From JANQOH01 sp965201115 (lineage in GTDB: Bacteria; Pseudomonadota; Alphaproteobacteria; UBA7887): a stretch of DNA of 64,000 nucleotides. The stretch is from the NCBI GenBank assembly GCA_965201115.1, contig OZ241745.1, positions 3,472,001 to 3,536,000 of the forward strand, in the 5' to 3' direction. Below are positions 9,783 to 18,152 of this stretch, one piece after another; within the stretch, counting starts at the first letter, position 1, and each line of letters starts with the position of its first letter. The notes under the pieces were generated by a model, which worked only from the letters and a program-made list of their open reading frames with translations, did no database searches and was not told the origin of the DNA. Both the position numbers and the translations under genes were made by a program.

Positions 9783-10082
9783 ATGATCCCGCAAGAGCGC
9801 GGCGGAGCCGCCCGCCCCGCCGCCGGCATGACCGCCGAGACCGCCGAGGCCCTCGCCCTGCGCGCGCTCGCCTGGGTGCTGTCGGACGACGCGCATGTGC
9901 GCCGCTTCCTCGCCCTGAACGGGCTTGCGCCGGCGGCGATTCGCCGCGCGCCCGACGACCCCGGCGTTCTTCGCGGCGCGCTCGACTATCTCCTGGGCCA
10001 CGAGCCCGACCTGATCGCGTTCTGCGATTCGGCGGGGCTGGCGCCCGAATTGCCGGCGCGGGCGCGGGCGGCGCTGCCGTAG
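9783..10082 (+). CDS. DUF3572 family protein
   Basis: A 99-residue soluble protein of a family confined mostly to alphaproteobacteria. After a disordered N-terminus it reads LALRALAWVLSDDAHVRRFL, then GLAPAAIRRAPDDPGVLRGA and LDYLLGHEPDLIAFCDSAGL, the typical small helical fold. Function is unknown. It lies 7 bases before dinB, as in many relatives, so the two are probably co-transcribed. Confidence 0.85.
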   Translation: MIPQERGGAARPAAGMTAETAEALALRALAWVLSDDAHVRRFLALNGLAPAAIRRAPDDPGVLRGALDYLLGHEPDLIAFCDSAGLAPELPARARAALP

Positions 10083-10089
10083 CGGCGCG

Positions 10090-11295
10090 ATGGACGGGCT
10101 GTGCCGCGATTGCGGCGCGCGCGCCGTTTCGCGGCGCTGCCCCGCCTGCGCCGGCCCGCGCATCGTCGCCCACGCCGAGCTGCGCGCGCTCTCCATCGCG
10201 CATATCGACTGCGACGCCTTCTACGCCGCGGTGGAAAAGCGCGACAATCCCGATCTTGCCGACAAGCCCGTTATCGTCGGCGGCGGGCGGCGCGGCGTGG
10301 TCAGCACCGCCTGCTACATCGCCCGCCTCTACGGCGTCGGCTCCGCGATGCCCATGTTCAAGGCGCTCGCCGCCTGCCCCGACGCCGTGGTCATCCGCCC
10401 CGACATGGAGCGCTACCGCCGCGTCGGCGCGGAAGTGCGCGCGTTCATGCGCGAAACCTGCGGCCTCGTGCAGCCCGTTTCCATCGACGAAGCCTATATG
10501 GATTTCGAGGGCGCCGAGGCGGCCGGGCGCCTTGCGGCGTTCGCGCGCCGGGTCGAGCGCGAGATCGGCGTCACCGTGTCGGTCGGCCTGAGCCACAACA
10601 AGCTGCTGGCCAAGCTCGCGTCGGACCTCGACAAGCCGCGGGGCTTCGCGGTTATCGGCCGCGCGGAAACGCTTGCGTTCCTCGCGCCCCTGCCGGTGCG
10701 CAAGATCCCCGGCGTGGGGCCGGCTTTCGCCCGCCGCCTGGGGCGCGACGGCGTCAGGCTCGTCGGGCAGGTCCAGGCGCGCGGCGAGGCGGCGATGGCG
10801 CGCCGCTACGGCAGCGCCGGGCTGCGCCTTGCCCGCCACGCGCGCGGCGACGACCCGCGCCCCGTCGCGCCCGGCGGCGAGACGAAAAGCATCTCGTGCG
10901 AAACCACTTTCGACGCCGACACCGCCGACGCGGCCGCGCTCGGGAACGTTCTCGACGCGCTGTCGGCCCGCGTCGCCGAACGCCTGCGCCGCCGCGGCCT
11001 GGCGGGAAAAACCGTGGCGCTGAAGCTCAAGAGCAGCGATTTCCGCCTGCGCACGCGCTCGGCGACCCTAGCCTCCGCGACCGACCGGGCCGAGGCGATC
11101 GCCGCCGCGGGGCGGCGGCTGCTGCGCCGCGAGACCGACGGCACGCGCTACCGGCTCATCGGAATCGGCGTCGGGAAACTGGGCGGCGGCGGCGCCGGCC
11201 CGCCGGACATGCTCGAACGCGCGGCGGCTCAGCAATCGGGCGGCGGCGGGTATTCCAGCGCCGCCAGCGCGCCGTTCATGGCGAAATCGCCGTAA
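10090..11295 (+). CDS. dinB: DNA polymerase IV (Y-family translesion polymerase)
   Basis: A 401-residue Y-family polymerase that copies past damaged bases. Catalytic carboxylates sit in HIDCDAFYAAVE and in SIDEAYMDFEG; the helix-hairpin-helix reads KIPGVGPAFARRLGRDGV, and a little-finger domain follows. Before the polymerase there is an N-terminal CxxC...CxxC knuckle (CRDCGARAVSRRCPAC, residues 5-20), an extension seen in other alphaproteobacterial DinB proteins and likely to bind zinc. No beta-clamp motif is obvious at the C-terminus. The last 67 bases overlap the convergent eipB gene. Confidence 0.93.
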   Translation: MDGLCRDCGARAVSRRCPACAGPRIVAHAELRALSIAHIDCDAFYAAVEKRDNPDLADKPVIVGGGRRGVVSTACYIARLYGVGSAMPMFKALAACPDAVVIRPDMERYRRVGAEVRAFMRETCGLVQPVSIDEAYMDFEGAEAAGRLAAFARRVEREIGVTVSVGLSHNKLLAKLASDLDKPRGFAVIGRAETLAFLAPLPVRKIPGVGPAFARRLGRDGVRLVGQVQARGEAAMARRYGSAGLRLARHARGDDPRPVAPGGETKSISCETTFDADTADAAALGNVLDALSARVAERLRRRGLAGKTVALKLKSSDFRLRTRSATLASATDRAEAIAAAGRRLLRRETDGTRYRLIGIGVGKLGGGGAGPPDMLERAAAQQSGGGGYSSAASAPFMAKSP

Positions 11296-12026
11296 TCCAT
11301 CGTCAGCCCCGACGCTACGCCGTTCTCGAACAGGCGGTAGGAAATCTCGAAATCCGGCCGCGAATCGCCCGACCCCACCGGAAAGTACCCCGCCGCGATC
11401 CGCCACGAACGCAGCCCCGCCAAGGCCTCCCGCGGCGCGGCCGCCGCCGGCGGCGCGCCATCGGCGGGGAGCTCCGCGCCGATAAACGCCGTGACGTTGT
11501 GCAGGCTCTCGGTGTCGGTTCCGTTGAACACCACGCTCGCGAGCAGGGGCTTGCCGGCCGCCGCCGCGCCGGCCAGCCGGAACATGTGGCCGGTCGGGAA
11601 CAGCGTGCCCGGCGGCAACGCCACCGATTCGCCCTCCGGCACGGAATAGTCGGCGCGCCCGCCCGACGGCCCGGTCTCGGCGAGGCCGGCGAACTCCTGC
11701 GTCCGCTCGCCGCGCGCGCGCCAGCGCATCGCGAATCGCAAGCGGTCGCCGGCCCGGGTCTCGAAACTGGAAAACGAGATATCGTTTTCGAACGGCGCGC
11801 CGCCGCGCTCCGACACCGTCATGCGGATGGTCTGCCTCACCGTCCAGCCATCGCAGACGTCGGCCCATTCCAGCGCCATGCGCCCGCTCAACGCCGTCAC
11901 CTCCGACCCCTCCCGAACGGCCGCAAGGCTCAGGTCGTAGAGCGCGCGGTGCGGCCGCAACTCCGCCGCCGCCGCTGACGCCGCCGCCGCCAACACGCAA
12001 ATCCCCGCCGCCGCGGCCGTGCGCAT
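11229..12026 (-). CDS. eipB: EipB-like cell-envelope integrity protein (DUF1849)
   Basis: A 265-residue periplasmic protein; ATG 12026 begins a signal peptide (MRTAAAAGICVLAAAASAAA) that longer starts would bury. The mature part matches EipB, the beta-spiral envelope protein of Brucella and relatives: HRALYDLSL, ALEWADVCDGWTVRQTIRM, ISFSSFETRAGDRL and FPTGHMFRL. The cysteine in VCDGW and the last residue (Cys) are the two cysteines known to form the family's disulfide. Its 3' end overlaps dinB convergently by 67 bases, and the terminal Cys shows the overlap is not an artefact of a late stop. Confidence 0.88.
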   Translation of the reverse strand: MRTAAAAGICVLAAAASAAAAELRPHRALYDLSLAAVREGSEVTALSGRMALEWADVCDGWTVRQTIRMTVSERGGAPFENDISFSSFETRAGDRLRFAMRWRARGERTQEFAGLAETGPSGGRADYSVPEGESVALPPGTLFPTGHMFRLAGAAAAGKPLLASVVFNGTDTESLHNVTAFIGAELPADGAPPAAAAPREALAGLRSWRIAAGYFPVGSGDSRPDFEISYRLFENGVASGLTMDYGDFAMNGALAALEYPPPPDC

Positions 12027-12186
12027 CGTCCGTCTCCCCGCCCGTGCCGTTTCGCGCCCCGCCGGCGCCCGGCGCCACATTACCCGCGAACGCGCCGCGC
12101 GGAAACGCCGCGGGAAGCGCGCTATGGACGCGCGCGCCGGGGCGCCTATGCTGGCGCGCCAAGAGACGGTTGCGGGGGAGCGCGCC

Positions 12187-12675
12187 ATGGCTGGGAAAAT
12201 CGAAGCGCGGCTGGCGGAACTGGGGATCGCGTTGCCCCGGCCCTCCGCGCCGGCGGCGAACTACGTTCCGTATGCCGTGTCCGGCAACACGGTCTTCGTC
12301 GCCGGCCAAATACCCTTCGACAACGGCGAAGTACGCTATATCGGCAAGGTGGGCGAACGCTACGCGGTCGAGGAGGGCCGGGCCGCCGCGCGGTTGTGCG
12401 GCCTCAACCTGATCGCGCAGCTGAAGGCGGCGTGCGGCGGCGATCTCGACCGCGTCGCGCGGTGCGTCAAGCTCGGCGTGTTCGTCAACGCGGCCCCGGG
12501 GTTCGAGCGCCACCCGCAGGTCGCCGACGGCGCGTCGGACCTCATGGTCGCCGTGTTCGGCGAGGCCGGCCGCCACGCCCGCTTCGCCGTGGGCGCGGGC
12601 TCGCTGCCGCGCGGCGTCGCGGTCGAGGCCGACGGCATTTTCGAAATCCAGGCGCCGACGGGAGGCCCCTCATGA
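12187..12675 (+). CDS. RidA family protein (YjgF/YER057c/UK114)
   Basis: A 162-residue RidA-fold protein. The family hydrolyses reactive enamine/imine intermediates released by PLP enzymes. It contains VPYAVSGNTVFVAGQIPFDN, then GKVGERYAVEEGRAAARLC and FVNAAPGFERHPQVADGASD. The longer form with the Ala/Gly-rich AVGAGSLPRGVAVEADGIFE end places it in the branch of about 155 residues rather than the classic 128-residue RidA. Its stop overlaps the ATG of the PLP aminotransferase by 4 bases, a fitting partner for imine detoxification. Confidence 0.88.
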   Translation: MAGKIEARLAELGIALPRPSAPAANYVPYAVSGNTVFVAGQIPFDNGEVRYIGKVGERYAVEEGRAAARLCGLNLIAQLKAACGGDLDRVARCVKLGVFVNAAPGFERHPQVADGASDLMVAVFGEAGRHARFAVGAGSLPRGVAVEADGIFEIQAPTGGPS

Positions 12676-14078
12676 GTCCCACCGACATGCCGCGCAACCT
12701 GTCGCTGGAGGAGATGGACAAGCAATCGCTCCTTCATCCCTACACGTCGCTCGCCGGGCATCTGCGAGACGGCCCGGTGGTGATGGCCGACGCGAAAGGC
12801 GCGCATATCCGCGACATCCACGGCAAGCGCTACATCGACGCGATGGGCGGCCTGTGGTGCGTCAATATCGGCTACGGGCGCGACGAAATGGCCGAGGCCA
12901 TCGCCGCCCAGGCGCGCGACCTCGCCTATTACCACCTGTTTTTCTCAATGTCGCAGGAGCCCGCGATTCGCCTGGCCGACCGTGTGCTGAGCCTCATGCC
13001 GAGCCAGATGAGCAAGGTTTTCTTTTGCAATTCGGGCTCGGAGGCCAACGACACGCAGGTCAAGATCGCGTGGTATTACAATAACCTGCGCGGCATGCCC
13101 GAAAAACGCAAGATTATCTCGCGCCGCAGCGGCTACCACGGCGTCACGGTTGCCGCCGCAAGCATGACGGGGCTGCCGAACCTGCACCGGTCGTTCAACC
13201 TGCCTCTCGCCGATTTCGTTCACACAAGCGCGCCGCATTACTACCGCGAGGCGGAGCCGGGCATGAGCGAGCGCGAATTCTCGCGCAAGCTCGCCGCCGA
13301 TCTCGAAGCGCTCATACTCCGCGAGGGGCCCGAAACCTGCGCCGCCTTCATCGCCGAGCCCGTGATGGGCGCCGGCGGCGCCGTGCCGCCGCCCGAGGGG
13401 TATTTCGAGGAAATCCAGCCGATCCTGCGGAAATACGACCTGCTTTTCATCGCCGACGAGGTGATCTGCGGCTTCGGGCGCCTCGGGCGCTGGTTCGGGA
13501 GCGACTATTTCGGCCTCGAACCCGACATGATGACCATCGCCAAGGGCCTGACGAGCGCCTATGTGCCGATGTCCGCCGCCGTGGTATCGGAGAAGGTATG
13601 GCGGGTCCTGCGCGACGGCTCGCCCGAAACCGGCCCGTTCGCCCACGGCTACACCTATGGCGGCCACCCGGTCGCCGCCGCCGCCGGCCTGAAGACCATC
13701 GAGATCATGGAGCGCGAAAACCTGGTAGGCCATGCGGCCGGCATCGCGCCCTATTTCCAGCGCCGCCTGCGCGAGGCGTTCGCCGACCACCCGCTGGTGG
13801 GCGAAGTACGCGGCGTCGGCCTCATGGCCGGCATCGAACTCGTCGCCGACAAGGCGAAGAAAACGCCGTTCGACCCGGCGCGGGACATCGCCGGGCGGCT
13901 GACGCGCAAACTGCTCGACGGCGGCATGATCGCGCGCGGCATGATAAACACCGTCTGCTTCTCGCCGCCGCTCGTCATCGCCGAAGCCGACGTCGAGGAA
14001 ATAGTCGGGAAATTCGACCGCGGCCTCGCCGCGTTAGCCGACGAACTGGCGCGCGAAAGCCGCTCCGGCGCCGCGTGA
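12672..14078 (+). CDS. Class III PLP aminotransferase (omega-amino acid:pyruvate type)
   Basis: A 468-residue class III transaminase, probably moving an amino group between an omega-amino acid, amine or beta-alanine and pyruvate. Features include GGLWCVNIGYG, FFCNSGSEANDTQVKIAWYY (phosphate-binding SGSEAN), SGYHGVTVAAASMTG, LLFIADEVICGFGRLG (Asp of the pyridine nitrogen) and MMTIAKGLTSAYVPM with the Schiff-base lysine. The substrate cannot be fixed from sequence. It is coupled to ridA (ATGA overlap) and to the DUF482 gene (GTGA overlap), making a three-gene operon. Confidence 0.9.
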   Translation: MSPTDMPRNLSLEEMDKQSLLHPYTSLAGHLRDGPVVMADAKGAHIRDIHGKRYIDAMGGLWCVNIGYGRDEMAEAIAAQARDLAYYHLFFSMSQEPAIRLADRVLSLMPSQMSKVFFCNSGSEANDTQVKIAWYYNNLRGMPEKRKIISRRSGYHGVTVAAASMTGLPNLHRSFNLPLADFVHTSAPHYYREAEPGMSEREFSRKLAADLEALILREGPETCAAFIAEPVMGAGGAVPPPEGYFEEIQPILRKYDLLFIADEVICGFGRLGRWFGSDYFGLEPDMMTIAKGLTSAYVPMSAAVVSEKVWRVLRDGSPETGPFAHGYTYGGHPVAAAAGLKTIEIMERENLVGHAAGIAPYFQRRLREAFADHPLVGEVRGVGLMAGIELVADKAKKTPFDPARDIAGRLTRKLLDGGMIARGMINTVCFSPPLVIAEADVEEIVGKFDRGLAALADELARESRSGAA

Positions 14079-15256
14079 GCGCGGCGCGCGAAGAATCCTT
14101 CGCGGCGCGGACGCTTTCGCGCATCGGCGAACTCGACGCCGCCGCGTGGGACAGCCTGCACTGCGCCGGAAACCCGTTCCTGCTTCACGACTTTCTCGAC
14201 GCGCTGGAAGAAAGCGGTTGCTGCTCGGCCAAGACCGGCTGGATGCCGCAACACATCGCCGTGGAAGACGCAAGCGGCGCGCTCGTGGCCGCCATGCCGC
14301 TCTACCTCAAGAACCATTCCTACGGCGAATACGTGTTCGATTACGGCTGGGCCGATGCGTTTCAGCGCGCCGGCGGGCGGTATTACCCGAAACTCCAATG
14401 CTCGGTGCCGTTCACCCCGGTGACGGGCGCGCGCCTGTTGACCGCGCCGGGCCGCGACGCCGCGCATGCGCGGCTGCTGCTGGTCTCGGCGGCGGTCCAG
14501 CTCGCGGAGCGTCTCGACGCATCGTCGGTACACGTCACCTTTCCCACCGAGGACGAGTGGCGCGACCTGGGCGAGGCCGGCTTCCTGCGCCGCACCGGCG
14601 AGCAGTTCCATTGGCGCAACCGCGGCTACGGGAGTTTCGACGAGTTCCTCGCCACGCTGAACGCGCGCAAACGCAAGACGATCCGCCGCGAACGCGCCGC
14701 CCCGCGCGCCGCCGGCATCGAGATCGAAACCCTCTCCGGCGGCGATCTGCGCGCCGAACACTGGGACGCCTTCCACGGTTTTTACATGAACACGGGCCGG
14801 CGCAAATGGGGCGCGCCCTATCTGAACCGCGCGTTTTTCGCCCTCTTGCACGAGCGGATGGCCGACCGCGTGGCGCTGATCATGTGCCGCCGCGACGGAC
14901 GCTACATCGCCGGCGCCCTGAATCTGATCGGCAGCGACGCGCTGTTCGGGCGCCACTGGGGCTGCATCGAGCGCCACGATTTCCTGCATTTCGAGGCGTG
15001 CTACTACCGCGCCATCGATTTCGCCATCGCCCGCGGCCTCGAATGGGTGGAGGCCGGCGCGCAAGGTCCGCACAAGATCCAGCGCGGTTACATGCCCCGC
15101 CGCACCTACAGCGCCCACTGGATCGTCGACCCCCGCCTCCGCGACGCCGTCGCCGACTATCTCGAACACGAACGCCGCCACGTGGATTGGGAAATCGAAG
15201 CGATAGAACGCGATTTCTCGCCCTATCGAAAGGACGGCCCGCGCCCGCCCGCTTGA
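14075..15256 (+). CDS. DUF482 / FemAB-like acyltransferase ('peptidogalycan biosynthesis' family)
   Basis: A 393-residue member of COG3146/DUF482, a double-GNAT fold related to FemAB aminoacyl transferases. It shows HCAGNPFLLHDFLDALEESG at the start, PLYLKNHSYGEYVFDYGWAD, FPTEDEWRDLGEAGFLRRTG, LNARKRKTIRRER, and GAQGPHKIQRGYMPRRTYSA near the end, all typical. The GTG start at 14075 overlaps the aminotransferase stop. The biochemical role of this family is unsettled; transfer of an amino acid to an amino acceptor is the usual guess. The -35 box of the following gene overlaps its stop codon. Confidence 0.82.
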   Translation: MSAAREESFAARTLSRIGELDAAAWDSLHCAGNPFLLHDFLDALEESGCCSAKTGWMPQHIAVEDASGALVAAMPLYLKNHSYGEYVFDYGWADAFQRAGGRYYPKLQCSVPFTPVTGARLLTAPGRDAAHARLLLVSAAVQLAERLDASSVHVTFPTEDEWRDLGEAGFLRRTGEQFHWRNRGYGSFDEFLATLNARKRKTIRRERAAPRAAGIEIETLSGGDLRAEHWDAFHGFYMNTGRRKWGAPYLNRAFFALLHERMADRVALIMCRRDGRYIAGALNLIGSDALFGRHWGCIERHDFLHFEACYYRAIDFAIARGLEWVEAGAQGPHKIQRGYMPRRTYSAHWIVDPRLRDAVADYLEHERRHVDWEIEAIERDFSPYRKDGPRPPA

Positions 15257-15280
15257 CGCCCCCGCGCCCGCCGATATACC
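15253..15280 (+). promoter_or_regulatory. Putative promoter of methyltransferase-nuclease copy 1
   Basis: TTGACG (15253-15258), 16-base spacer, TATACC (15275-15280), then a roughly 57-base leader to ATG 15338. The same arrangement (TTGACG, 16 bases, TGTACC) precedes the second gene copy at 16943-16970, so promoter and leader were duplicated with the gene. Confidence 0.5.
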
Positions 15281-15337
15281 GTGCGCGAACGGTAAAATCG
15301 CCGGCCGCCGAGGCCGAAGCGAAAGCGCCCAACGACG

Positions 15338-16822
15338 ATGGAACTCGATACGCTCTATTACGGCGACTGCCTCGACTGGATGGCGCGTTGGCCCGGCGAT
15401 TCGGTCGATCTCGTATATCTCGACCCGCCGTTCAACTCGAACGCAAACTACAACGTCCTGTTCGCGAGCGACGACCCCGGCGGCCGGGCGCAAATTCGCG
15501 CGTTCGACGATACATGGCGGTGGGACGCGGACGCCGTCGCGCGCTGCCGCCGCATCGCCGATGGCGCGGCGCGCCCGTCGCAAAGGGCCATCGCGGCTCT
15601 CCACGGCGCGCTCGGCGACTCCGGCACGATGGCGTACCTCGCATACATGGCCGAGCGGCTAGAGCAGCTGCGCCGGTTGCTGAAGCCCGGCGGATCGATC
15701 TATCTGCATTGCGACCCCACCGCATCGCATTACCTCAAGACGCTCATGGACGGCATATTCGGCCATGCCAATTTCCGCAGGGAAATTATCTGGAACCTCC
15801 AGACCGCCTCCGGCTACAAGAGCAGGGTCAAGGGATATATTCGCGGGCACGACACCATCCTCTACTACACGGCGGGCCCGGCCTTCCGGTTCAATGCGCA
15901 GCATGCGCCGCACAAGGAAGAATACGTCCAGCGCTTTCGCAAGATCGATTCGGAAGGCCGGCGCTATCGCGACGACCGATCCGGAAAACGGCGGCAATAT
16001 CTCGACGACACACCCGGGGTCGCGCTCACCGACGTGTGGTCCGATATCATGTCGTTCCAGCAGCATTCGTCGGCGCCCGAACGCCTAGGCTACCCGACAC
16101 AGAAGCCGCTGGCGCTGCTCGACCGAATTGTGCGCGTCAGCAGCGATCCCGGCAATGTCGTGCTCGATCCTTTCTGCGGTTGCGGAACGACCGTCGAGGC
16201 CGCGCGCCGCCTCGATCGCCGCTGGATCGGCATCGACATTTCCGCGTTCGCCATCGACCTGATCCGCAAGAGGAGATTGAAGGACGAGAACATCGCCACG
16301 CAAGGCCTGCCGCAAGATATGGTTTCCGCGCGCAAGCTCGCGCGGGAGCGCCCGTTCGACTTCGAGAGCTGGGCGGTAATGCGCCTCCCCGGCTTCGCGC
16401 CCAACACCCGCCAGCGCGGAGACGGCGGCATCGACGGCCGCGGAATCATGGCGGTCCAACCCGGCGACCGCGGCTCGAAAATCGCCGTTGCGCAGGTCAA
16501 AGGCGGCAAGTTCGCCCTCAACCAATTCCAGGCGTTCGCGAACGCCGTGGAGCAGGTCCACCGCGCCGCCCTGGGCATTTTCGTTACCCTCGATCCCGTT
16601 GCATCGCCCACCGCGCGCCGCGAAGCCCGCGCCCTGGGCGAGATCGCCGTCCACGCAACGCGCTACCCCCGCATGCAGTTATGGTCGATAGCCGACTATT
16701 TCGACGGGCGCATGCCCCAACTCCCGCCGATGACCGACCCCCACACCGGCAACCCATTGCGCCAACTCGACCTGTTCCAACCCCCCGCCCGCAACCGCAC
16801 GGACAGCGAACCGGAGAGATAA
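15338..16822 (+). CDS. DNA methyltransferase fused to PD-(D/E)XK-like nuclease, copy 1
   Basis: A 494-residue fusion. Residues about 1-330 form a beta-class N4/N6 amino-methyltransferase: the catalytic DPPF at 29-32 (VYLDPPFNSNANYN) comes first, and the SAM-binding DPFCGCGTTVEAARR comes after, near residue 278. The middle (about 150-255) differs strongly from copy 2 and is probably the target-recognition part. The C-terminal ~140 residues carry RGDGGIDGRG (about 358) and IAVAQVKGGKFALNQF (about 382), the D...QxK core of Mrr-like nucleases. One chain may thus both modify and cut, or act as a methyl-directed switch. It is intact, unlike its tandem partner. Confidence 0.85.
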   Translation: MELDTLYYGDCLDWMARWPGDSVDLVYLDPPFNSNANYNVLFASDDPGGRAQIRAFDDTWRWDADAVARCRRIADGAARPSQRAIAALHGALGDSGTMAYLAYMAERLEQLRRLLKPGGSIYLHCDPTASHYLKTLMDGIFGHANFRREIIWNLQTASGYKSRVKGYIRGHDTILYYTAGPAFRFNAQHAPHKEEYVQRFRKIDSEGRRYRDDRSGKRRQYLDDTPGVALTDVWSDIMSFQQHSSAPERLGYPTQKPLALLDRIVRVSSDPGNVVLDPFCGCGTTVEAARRLDRRWIGIDISAFAIDLIRKRRLKDENIATQGLPQDMVSARKLARERPFDFESWAVMRLPGFAPNTRQRGDGGIDGRGIMAVQPGDRGSKIAVAQVKGGKFALNQFQAFANAVEQVHRAALGIFVTLDPVASPTARREARALGEIAVHATRYPRMQLWSIADYFDGRMPQLPPMTDPHTGNPLRQLDLFQPPARNRTDSEPER

Positions 16823-16942
16823 TGCCAAGGGCCGTCGATATCGACCGTTGCGGCAGGCGCGGCGCCGGCAGGGAAGCGCGGCGCCGCGGCCCCCTGCGCC
16901 CCGGCGCCCGCGGCGTCGAGACGCGCGGGCGGGGACGCCCGC
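16821..16942. repeat. Duplicated downstream segment of the methyltransferase unit with a repeat arm
   Basis: AATGCCAAGGGCCGTCGATA then TCGACCGTTGCGGCAGG (16821-16857) recurs at 21616-21652 after copy 2. Its first part resembles the terminal repeat of the IS630 element next to copy 2 (CCAAGGGC then TATTGATGTTGACC). A GCGGGCGGGGACGCCCGC palindrome (about 16925-16942) of the dispersed repeat ends the segment. Confidence 0.6.
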
Positions 16943-16970
16943 TTGACGCCCCCGCCCCCGCCGATGTACC
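16943..16970 (+). promoter_or_regulatory. Putative promoter of methyltransferase-nuclease copy 2
   Basis: TTGACG (16943-16948), 16-base spacer, TGTACC (16965-16970), with a leader containing a duplicated GGGGCCGAAGCGAAAGC unit before ATG 17046. It is the counterpart of the copy 1 promoter; the -10 is weaker (TGTACC instead of TATACC). Confidence 0.45.
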
Positions 16971-18121
16971 TTGCGCAAACGGTTAAACAGCGGGCCGCCG
17001 GGGCCGAAGCGAAAGCCGGGGCCGAAGCGAAAGCGCCCAACGCCGATGGAACTCGACACGCTCTATTACGGCGACTGCCTCGACTGGATGGCGCGCTGGC
17101 CGGATAACTCGGTCGATCTCGTCTATCTCGACCCGCCGTTCAACTCGAACGCGAACTACAACGTCTTGTTCGCGAGCGACGACCCGCGCGGGCGCGCGCA
17201 AATTCGCGCGTTCGACGATACGTGGCGGTGGGACGCGGACGCCGTCGCGCGTTACCGCCGCATCGCCGACGGCGCGGCCCGCCCGTCCCGCAACGCCGTC
17301 GCGGCCCTGCACGGCGCGCTCGGCGACTCGGGCATGATGGCGTATATCGCGTACATGGCGGAACGGCTGGAGCAGATGCTGCGCCTCCTCAAGCCCACCG
17401 GCGCGATATACTACCACTGCAACCGGGCGGCAAGCCACTACGTCAAGATCGTCATGGACGGTATTTTCGGCGCGCGCAATATAATCGAGGAGATTGTGTG
17501 GAACTACGGAACGCCGTCCGGCGGCCGCGTCGGCGGCAGGAAACCCGTCAAGGTGCATGACGTTCTTCTGGCTTACGCGATGAACTACGGGGATCACTGC
17601 TACAATATCCAATATACGCCGTACAGCGAAAAATATATCCGGGAGTGGTTTCGCCACGAGGACGAGAACGGCAGAAAGTACCAAACCCGCGCCAGGGACG
17701 GAGAAATCGTGCGCCAGTATCTCGACGAGAGTCCGGGCATCCCCCTGTCGACCGTATGGTCCGACATCATGCAGCTATACGGATCGCGAGGCTGGTTCCC
17801 GACGACGAAAAACGAGAGCCTGGGTTACCCGACGCAGAAACCGCTGGCGCTGCTGAAACGCGTCGTCGAGATCGGCAGCAATCCCGGCGATGTAGTTCTC
17901 GACCCCTTCTGCGGTTGCGGAACGACCATCGAGGCCGCGCATCGCCTGAAGCGGCGCTGGATCGGGGTCGATATCTCCGCATTCGCCATCGACCTGATCC
18001 GCAAGCGAAGGCTGAAAGACGAGAACATCGCCACGCAAGGCCTGCCGCAAGACATGGAATCCGCGCGCAAGCTCGCGCGGGAGCGCCCTTTCGACTTCGA
18101 GAGCTGGGCGGTAATGCGCCT

Positions 18122-18137
18122 GTAAGCGTCCGGTTAT
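18122..18137 (+). repeat. IS66 left terminal inverted repeat
   Basis: GTAAGCGTCCGGTTAT; its exact complement ends the element at 19983-19998. Confidence 0.93.
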
Positions 18138-18152
18138 GGGGCTATTGGGTTT

